From Prevotella sp. CAG:891 (GTDB lineage: Bacteria > Bacteroidota > Bacteroidia > Bacteroidales > Bacteroidaceae): DNA of 37,755 nucleotides. The notes under the pieces were generated by a model. It made no database searches and was not told where the DNA came from. It saw only the letters and a list, made by a program, of their open reading frames with translations. This document shows positions 33,236 to 37,755 of the stretch, piece after piece (position 1 is the stretch's first letter; the number at the start of each line of letters is the position of its first letter). The stretch lies in contig FR901776.1 of the NCBI GenBank assembly GCA_000437675.1, positions 1 to 37,755 on the forward strand, written 5' to 3'. Position numbers and translations under genes: made by a program.

Positions 33236-33243
33236 CAAAAATA
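33236..33243 (-). promoter_or_regulatory. -7 element before the DUF5063 gene
   Basis: TATTTTTG on the minus strand matches TAnnTTTG, 28 bases upstream of the chosen ATG at 33208. It therefore supports that start over the upstream one. Confidence 0.45.
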
Positions 33244-33311
33244 CAAAATGTTTGGCGCAAAATGTATAAATCGGTCTGTGCGTGTAGTTTGTGTTAGTAG
33301 GATAGCAGCAA

Positions 33312-33381
33312 CAAAAAGCATTCCCCTTGCGCTGTCTGTATCGATGGTTAACCAATTGATTCAGCGCGAGGGGAATGTGCT
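33312..33381 (-). terminator. Terminator after nagA
   Basis: Long arms (33317-33334 with 33362-33381, ATTCCCCT and GCGCTG segments) form a hairpin of about 17 pairs with small bulges. A TTTTTGTTG tail follows on the minus strand. The loop carries the palindrome GGTTAACC. Confidence 0.78.
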
Positions 33382-33441
33382 GTAAGTTTCATTGTTTAGC
33401 CCGTTTGCATTCGGTGAACAAATGAATGAGAGAGGGTGAAA

Positions 33442-34599
33442 TTAGATTTCGTTCTTCACTTCGTGACCCATTTGCATAACGTAGGTCAGTTCCAGGTCGT
33501 TGTTGAACATGATGATGTCAGCATCCTTGCCAGCTTCGATAGATCCCTTTCTGTCGTATACACCCATAATCTTAGCAGGGGTTTCGCTAGCCATGCGGCA
33601 AGCGTCTTCCAAGGGGATGTCAGCTTGCTGAACGCAGGTGCGAATCAAGCGGTCCATTGTGGCAATAGAGCCGGCGAGTGCAGAGCGGTCTGCCAGTTTG
33701 CAAACACCATCTTCCAAAATTACGCGGGGGTCGAAGGCTGCGTCGCCGTGAGTAGCTGCACAAGCCAGCGAGTCGGTCACAAGGGCAGTGCGTTCAACAC
33801 CCTTAATCTGGTAAATCATGCGCAACATTACGGGAGGAACGTGAATACCGTCGGCAATCATTTCGACCGTCATGTTCTTTTCTGTGAAAATGCTTTCAAC
33901 GGTTCCGGGGATCTTGAACTCGCGGTTTTTGTAAACCACGGGCATGGCATTGTAGAAGTGCGTGGCGTGCGTCATGCCAGCTTCGTTGGCAGCGTGTACT
34001 TCGTCGTAAGTAGCACGGGTATGACCGATTGAAGGAAGTACACCGTGTTTGCGGCAGCACTTGATGAATTCGATTGAACCAGGAAGTTCGGGTGCTTCGT
34101 CCCAACGCTTCAGACACTTAGCCTTTTCGAGCAGTGGTTCGTACTCTTCGGGCATCGGAGCCTTGATCCATTCGGGAATCTGAGCACCGGCCTGTTTGGG
34201 GTTGAAGTACGGACCTTCGAGGTGCAGACCCAAGATGGGGCTGTCGGGTTCGCTCATCAACTTTTCGCAGGTTTCAACAGCTTTTTCAATCATCGGCATG
34301 GTCGATGAAGAAAGAGTGGGGAATATTGAAGTGGTACCGTATTCCATGTGTGCCTTTACAGCTTCGCGGAAAGCATCTTCGGTGCCTTCCATGAAGTCGC
34401 GTCCGCCACCACCGTGAACGTGCATTTCGATACCGCCAGGCACAACAATGCAACCCTTGGCATCAATGATTTCAGCACCTTCAGCGTGCGTGCTGTTGCT
34501 TTCAACGGCTTTGATTTTATTGTCTTCAATCAGAACAGAACCGCCCTCAATCCATCCTTGCGGAGTAAGAATGCGGCCATTGACTATTTGCTTTAACAT
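33442..34599 (-). CDS. nagA: N-acetylglucosamine-6-phosphate deacetylase
   Basis: NagA removes the acetyl group from GlcNAc-6-phosphate in amino-sugar recycling and catabolism. I start it at the ATG at 34599 (MLKQIVNGRILTPQGW, 385 aa); the 44 residues upstream are not family-like. Amidohydrolase-superfamily features are in order: EMHVHGGGGRDFMEG, HLEGPYFNP, the metal ligands in SIGHTRA and MTHATHFYNAM, DGIHVPP, and the catalytic aspartate in VTDSLA. It is monocistronic with its own promoter and terminator; no nagB or nag regulator is beside it. Confidence 0.95.
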   Translation of the reverse strand: MLKQIVNGRILTPQGWIEGGSVLIEDNKIKAVESNSTHAEGAEIIDAKGCIVVPGGIEMHVHGGGGRDFMEGTEDAFREAVKAHMEYGTTSIFPTLSSSTMPMIEKAVETCEKLMSEPDSPILGLHLEGPYFNPKQAGAQIPEWIKAPMPEEYEPLLEKAKCLKRWDEAPELPGSIEFIKCCRKHGVLPSIGHTRATYDEVHAANEAGMTHATHFYNAMPVVYKNREFKIPGTVESIFTEKNMTVEMIADGIHVPPVMLRMIYQIKGVERTALVTDSLACAATHGDAAFDPRVILEDGVCKLADRSALAGSIATMDRLIRTCVQQADIPLEDACRMASETPAKIMGVYDRKGSIEAGKDADIIMFNNDLELTYVMQMGHEVKNEI

Positions 34600-34718
34600 A
34601 ATTGATGTATTTGGTAAATTAAGGTTTCTGTTTGCAAGTATTGTCAGGTTGGGATTACTCTGATTGGTGCAATCGTTGTTTAGATCATCGCCAGCAGTGT
34701 GTAACCACAACGCGTAAG

Positions 34719-34726
34719 CAAAGTTA
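34719..34726 (-). promoter_or_regulatory. -7 element of nagA
   Basis: TAACTTTG on the minus strand matches TAnnTTTG, 120 bases upstream of the nagA ATG. Confidence 0.5.
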
Positions 34727-34853
34727 TACAATTATTACTGAACACAATATAAGTCGCGCCGCTTTTTTTGAAATTACCTTGTATTTAGAATCCCCTAATT
34801 TGTTTCTGTGCAGATTGTGTACTCTGATAGTCCGCATAATTTAGTGTATTTTG

Positions 34854-34861
34854 TAACTTTG
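34854..34861 (+). promoter_or_regulatory. -7 element of the antiporter gene
   Basis: TAACTTTG matches TAnnTTTG, 41 bases upstream of the start at 34903. No clear -33 box lies at the usual distance. Confidence 0.5.
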
Positions 34862-34902
34862 CAAGGCATTAGACCAACTAAAAAACTAGTAAAACGTAAA
34901 CT

Positions 34903-36276
34903 ATGACATATTCACATCGCGAAGACCGTCGTTTGCGACCCCGCCGTCGTGGCTGGCTGTCGCTGTTGCCCTTGCCACTTTTGGCAGTATTGACCATGGG
35001 CATCGGTTGGTATACCGAAGATTTTTCAAAAGTTCCCATGACCATTGTTTTTTTGTTGACGGCCCTGTTGTCGCTTTTTACCCTTCGGGGCTATAGTGTA
35101 CACGAGCGGGTGGCTGTTTTTTCGCGCGGAGCAGGCAGTACTGACTTGCTTTTAATGGTTTGGATTTTTGTGTTAGCCGGTGCATTTGCTAAATCGGCAC
35201 AAACCATGGGTGCTGTAGGTGCTACGGTCGACCTCACCTTGATGTATCTGCCCGACAATATTTTGCTTGCCGGACTTTTTGTAGCTGCTTGTGTTGTATC
35301 GCTTTGTGTGGGCACCTCTGTCGGCACCATTGTTGCCTTGGTGCCCGTTGCCACCGAATTGGCAGTTCGTGTGGGCGAACCCTTGCCCTTAATGGTGGCA
35401 GCGGTGGTCGGCGGATCGTTCTTTGGCGATAACTTGTCGTTTATTTCCGATACCACAGTGGCTGCAACCAAGACGCAGCAATGCAACATGCGCGACAAAT
35501 TCCGTGCCAATTTCAAGATTGTACTCCCAGCCGCCTTGCTATGTTTCATTATTTATGTGGTGATAGGTGTCGGAATGTCAGGCGTTGCCGTGCAGACGGC
35601 TGCTCCCACTTTGCATTTGTGGCGCGTGTTGCCCTATGCCGTTGTGCTGTTGGCTGCGCTGATGGGTGTCAACGTGTTGCTTGTACTGTTGTTCGGTATT
35701 TTGCTGACAGGTGTGGTAGGCTGTGCCGAAGGAAGTTATGATTTGGCCGGATGGCTGCAGGCGCTTGCAGCCGGTGTTTCGTCGATGGGCGATCTCATTT
35801 TGATATCCATGATAGCCGGAGGCTTGCTTGCAGTGGTTCGCAAGGGTGGGGGCATAACTTGGCTCGTGCGCGGTTTGACCCGTCGGGTACATACCCGTCG
35901 GCAAGCCGAATGCTGCATTTCAGCCTTGGTGTCTTTGACCAACTGCTGTACGGCTAATAATACGGTAGCCATTCTTTCTGTCGGTTCCATTGCGCGCGAT
36001 ATCAGTAAGCGCTACGGTGTGAGCCGCACTCGTTCTGCCAGTTTGCTCGATATGTATTCGTGTGTTATTCAGGGCATTTTGCCTTACGGTGCACAGTTGC
36101 TCATGGCCGGAGGGTTGGCCATGGTGAGTCCGCTGTCTATTATTCCGCATTTATATTATCCCATGCTTTTAGCCGTGTCGGGCGGTGTAAGCATTCTGCT
36201 GTCGAAAGATCGTCCGGTGCGCAAGCGGCATAGCGAAACTTTGAAGGATAAATCCTCAGTCGGTGGGCCTAAATAA
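34903..36276 (+). CDS. NhaC-family Na+/H+ antiporter
   Basis: The 457-aa product is an integral inner-membrane protein with about 11 hydrophobic segments and a basic N-terminus (HREDRRLRPRRRGW), as expected from the positive-inside rule. NhaC-family signatures are visible: VGTSVGTIVALVPVATELA, GGSFFGDNLSFISDTTVAAT (a conserved acidic motif in the membrane core) and a second half with NCCTANNTVAILSVG. It is expected to exchange Na+ for H+ or transport a related solute, helping with pH and sodium balance. It has its own promoter and shares a bidirectional terminator with the gene at 36404. Substrate is inferred from family. Confidence 0.88.
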   Translation: MTYSHREDRRLRPRRRGWLSLLPLPLLAVLTMGIGWYTEDFSKVPMTIVFLLTALLSLFTLRGYSVHERVAVFSRGAGSTDLLLMVWIFVLAGAFAKSAQTMGAVGATVDLTLMYLPDNILLAGLFVAACVVSLCVGTSVGTIVALVPVATELAVRVGEPLPLMVAAVVGGSFFGDNLSFISDTTVAATKTQQCNMRDKFRANFKIVLPAALLCFIIYVVIGVGMSGVAVQTAAPTLHLWRVLPYAVVLLAALMGVNVLLVLLFGILLTGVVGCAEGSYDLAGWLQALAAGVSSMGDLILISMIAGGLLAVVRKGGGITWLVRGLTRRVHTRRQAECCISALVSLTNCCTANNTVAILSVGSIARDISKRYGVSRTRSASLLDMYSCVIQGILPYGAQLLMAGGLAMVSPLSIIPHLYYPMLLAVSGGVSILLSKDRPVRKRHSETLKDKSSVGGPK

Positions 36277-36348
36277 GTCGGGGGGTGTAATGAAGCAGGT
36301 ATTTCTATTTGCTTTACTATAGTTCTGTTTACCCGTAAAAAAAAGAAA

Positions 36349-36381
36349 CAGGCGTTCAAAAAATGAAAGTTTGAACGCCTG
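36349..36381. terminator. Bidirectional terminator between nhaC and glycosyltransferase genes
   Basis: A perfect 12-bp stem (36349-36360 with 36370-36381, CAGGCGTTCAAA arm) has a 9-nt loop. On the minus strand a T-rich tract follows (TTTCTTTTTTTT); on the plus strand CTTTATTG. It sits between convergent genes. Confidence 0.88.
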
Positions 36382-36403
36382 CTTTATTGTATGAAGTATC
36401 GAC

Positions 36404-37249
36404 TTAGTTGTCGAGTTGTTTTAAGAATTTAGCATTGCATTGATTCCGCTCTTTGTCGAAAAACCATCCCCACTTGTTGAAATACTGACAGAGTGAGTAG
36501 ATGAAGATGGTGAACATGCGCCAACTTTTACTGGCTGCGTTCCCATATAAGTGGTAAACACTGACAAAGGGGAAATAAATGGTTTTGTAATGTTGGTGTA
36601 TTCTGCGCGAAAGGTCTGTATCTTCAAAATACATGAAAAATCGTTCGTCGTATGTGCCACAGCGTTTCAAAGCTTCTGTTCGAAAGAGCGAGAAACAGCC
36701 CGAAATGTGTCCAACCTCGTAAACCTGGTCATCGCGCATGGAGCGCATTTCGAATTTCTTCATCCATTTTTCATGTTGGGTGCGGAAAACCGACCTCAGT
36801 CTTCGTTGGATGAGCATTTTGGGCGAGGGTATGAGTTTGGGTAGGAATTGTGTTTTTCCGTTGGGGTGGAGGATGCGGGGCATCATGAGTCCCACATCGG
36901 GGTGGCTCTCCATGTAGGTTAACATGGGTGAAACAATGTCTTCCTTGAAATAGATGTCAGGATTTACAATGAAATGGAACTGGCTTCCGTTTTTTATAGC
37001 CTCTTCTATAGCCCAGTTGTGTGCTTTGCCGAATCCTACATTCTGCGGAATGTGGTGGTAGATAATACAATCGCTAATTTGGGTAAGTTGACTTGCAGTG
37101 TCTTGTGGTGAGTTGTCAACAATATAAATTACTTTTGGTAAGTTATATTGTAATACTGACTGAATTGTCGCCGACAATTCTTCAACAGTTTGTTTGTAAA
37201 CAACTATTGAAAATGTAACTTTAGGAGTATATATAGCGGATGCTTCCAT
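36404..37249 (-). CDS. Family 2 glycosyltransferase (rhamnosyltransferase-like)
   Basis: The 281-aa product is a GT2 enzyme with KVTFSIVVYKQTVEEL, IYIVDNSPQD, the NVGFGKAHNWAI segment of rhamnosyltransferase-like proteins, FIVNPDIYF at the metal-binding position (NPD in place of DXD, usual for this subgroup), and GHISGCFSLFRTEAL followed by YDERFFMYFEDTDLSRR. It differs in type from the glycosyltransferases at 10059, 10897 and 25331. It stands alone between the antiporter and the tRNA-Lys array. The sugar and acceptor cannot be told; surface polysaccharide synthesis is the likely context. Confidence 0.9.
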   Translation of the reverse strand: MEASAIYTPKVTFSIVVYKQTVEELSATIQSVLQYNLPKVIYIVDNSPQDTASQLTQISDCIIYHHIPQNVGFGKAHNWAIEEAIKNGSQFHFIVNPDIYFKEDIVSPMLTYMESHPDVGLMMPRILHPNGKTQFLPKLIPSPKMLIQRRLRSVFRTQHEKWMKKFEMRSMRDDQVYEVGHISGCFSLFRTEALKRCGTYDERFFMYFEDTDLSRRIHQHYKTIYFPFVSVYHLYGNAASKSWRMFTIFIYSLCQYFNKWGWFFDKERNQCNAKFLKQLDN

Positions 37250-37400
37250 AAGTTAAATCCTATTTGTTTAAATACAATGCAAATTGCATGTAATACGCTC
37301 TGTTTAAGAAGTTGAAGGCGTAAGAAGTTATGAACTTATGAGTATATATGCAAAAAGAAACCAAACTTTGTAGTCTGATCTCTTTAATAAAATTGGTAAG

Positions 37401-37473
37401 TACACTCTCAGGGATTCGAACCCTGGACCCACTGATTAAGAGTCAGTTGCTCTACCAACTGAGCTAAGAGTGC
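37401..37473 (-). tRNA. tRNA-Lys (anticodon CTT), copy 1
   Basis: Minus-strand cloverleaf of 73 nt: acceptor GCACTCT/AGAGTGT with a G-U pair at 1-72, D arm TAGCTCAGTTGGTAGAGC, anticodon stem ACTGA/TCAGT around loop CTCTTAA (anticodon CTT), T arm CAGGG/CCCTG, discriminator A. CCA is not encoded. Confidence 0.97.
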
Positions 37474-37497
37474 TTAGCATTTAATTTAAGTAATTCG

Positions 37498-37570
37498 TAC
37501 ACTCTCAGGGATTCGAACCCTGGACCCACTGATTAAGAGTCAGTTGCTCTACCAACTGAGCTAAGAGTGC
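37498..37570 (-). tRNA. tRNA-Lys (anticodon CTT), copy 2
   Basis: Identical over 73 nt to copy 1 and separated from it by 24 bases. CCA is not encoded. Confidence 0.97.
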
Positions 37571-37597
37571 GTGTCTATGTATAACGGAAAGCGTTGG

Positions 37598-37670
37598 TAC
37601 ACTCTCAGGGATTCGAACCCTGGACCCACTGATTAAGAGTCAGTTGCTCTACCAACTGAGCTAAGAGTGC
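37598..37670 (-). tRNA. tRNA-Lys (anticodon CTT), copy 3
   Basis: Identical over 73 nt to copies 1 and 2, 27 bases from copy 2. Unlike the others, the discriminator A is followed by CCA on the minus strand, probably by chance. Confidence 0.97.
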
Positions 37671-37705
37671 ATTATGTAGCAAAATTACATAGAACATAGT
37701 TGAAG

Positions 37706-37755
37706 TACACTCTCAGGGGTTCGAACCCTGGACCCACTGATTAAGAGTCAGTTGC
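37706..37755 (-). tRNA. tRNA-Lys (anticodon CTT), copy 4, cut by window end
   Basis: The 3' 50 nt of a fourth copy, 35 bases from copy 3, running off the window. It differs from the others at one T-loop base (TTCGAAC where the others have TTCGAAT). The array may continue beyond the window. Confidence 0.93.

Larger units (their letters stand above)
34600..34902. other. Divergent promoter region, nagA / nhaC
   Basis: This 303-base gap holds back-to-back -7 elements for nagA (34719-34726) and the antiporter gene (34854-34861), about 130 bases apart. No ORF of note is seen. Confidence 0.6.

Noticed and set aside
33436..34032. 198-codon plus-strand frame opposite nagA
   Set aside because: Antisense shadow of a complete NagA; no independent evidence.
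37277..37289. 13-bp palindrome ATGCAAATTGCAT upstream of the glycosyltransferase at 36404
   Set aside because: Short and AT-rich; it may be an operator but is within what chance allows.

Overview
The window reads as a chromosomal segment of a Bacteroidales bacterium, most likely Prevotella in the broad sense. The reasons are a tandem pair of OmpA-like porins of the Porphyromonas Pgm6/Pgm7 type, a secreted protein with a Prevotella-style type IX secretion C-terminal tail, promoters of the Bacteroidetes form (TTTG, about 20 bases, TAnnTTTG), almost no Shine-Dalgarno sequences, and the gene orders dcp / dCMP deaminase / ctp / folate cyclo-ligase and DUF5063 / exonuclease / rRNA methyltransferase. 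Genus is inference; phylum is well supported.

Layout. 1-5.3 kb: envelope genes, two ompA paralogues on the minus strand, each with its own promoter, about 130-nt leader and terminator, then a secreted protein of unknown function. 5.4-9.3 kb: a minus-strand unit with an OstA/LptA-like envelope protein followed by mutL. 9.2-10.06 kb: a non-coding stretch with a 21-bp-period tandem repeat. 10.06-13.0 kb: two overlapping family 2 glycosyltransferase genes, then a HisC-like aminotransferase lacking the PLP lysine. 13.2-18.9 kb: gyrA and two related secreted TPR proteins. 18.9-26.1 kb: M3 oligopeptidase, dCMP deaminase, S41 carboxyl-terminal protease, 5-formyl-THF cyclo-ligase, a FemAB/GNAT-like protein and a third glycosyltransferase. 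26.26 kb: tRNA-Pro. 27.0-30.5 kb: the translation operon thrS-infC-rpmI-rplT on the minus strand, with structured intercistronic RNA. 30.6-33.2 kb: DUF5063, 3'-5' exonuclease and RlmI-like methyltransferase. 33.4-36.3 kb: nagA and a divergent NhaC-type antiporter. 36.4-37.75 kb: a fourth glycosyltransferase and a tandem array of at least four tRNA-Lys(CTT), cut by the window end.

Most of the window is core chromosome with housekeeping functions. I see no insertion sequence, integrase, phage module or CRISPR array, and no clear new multi-gene system. The points that deserve attention are smaller: the lysine-less HisC homologue next to gyrA, an isoleucine at the main fluoroquinolone-resistance position of GyrA, the 21-bp repeat with a possible heptad micro-ORF, an orphan consensus promoter with a putative short transcript beside tRNA-Pro, and folded RNA leaders ahead of infC and rpmI.
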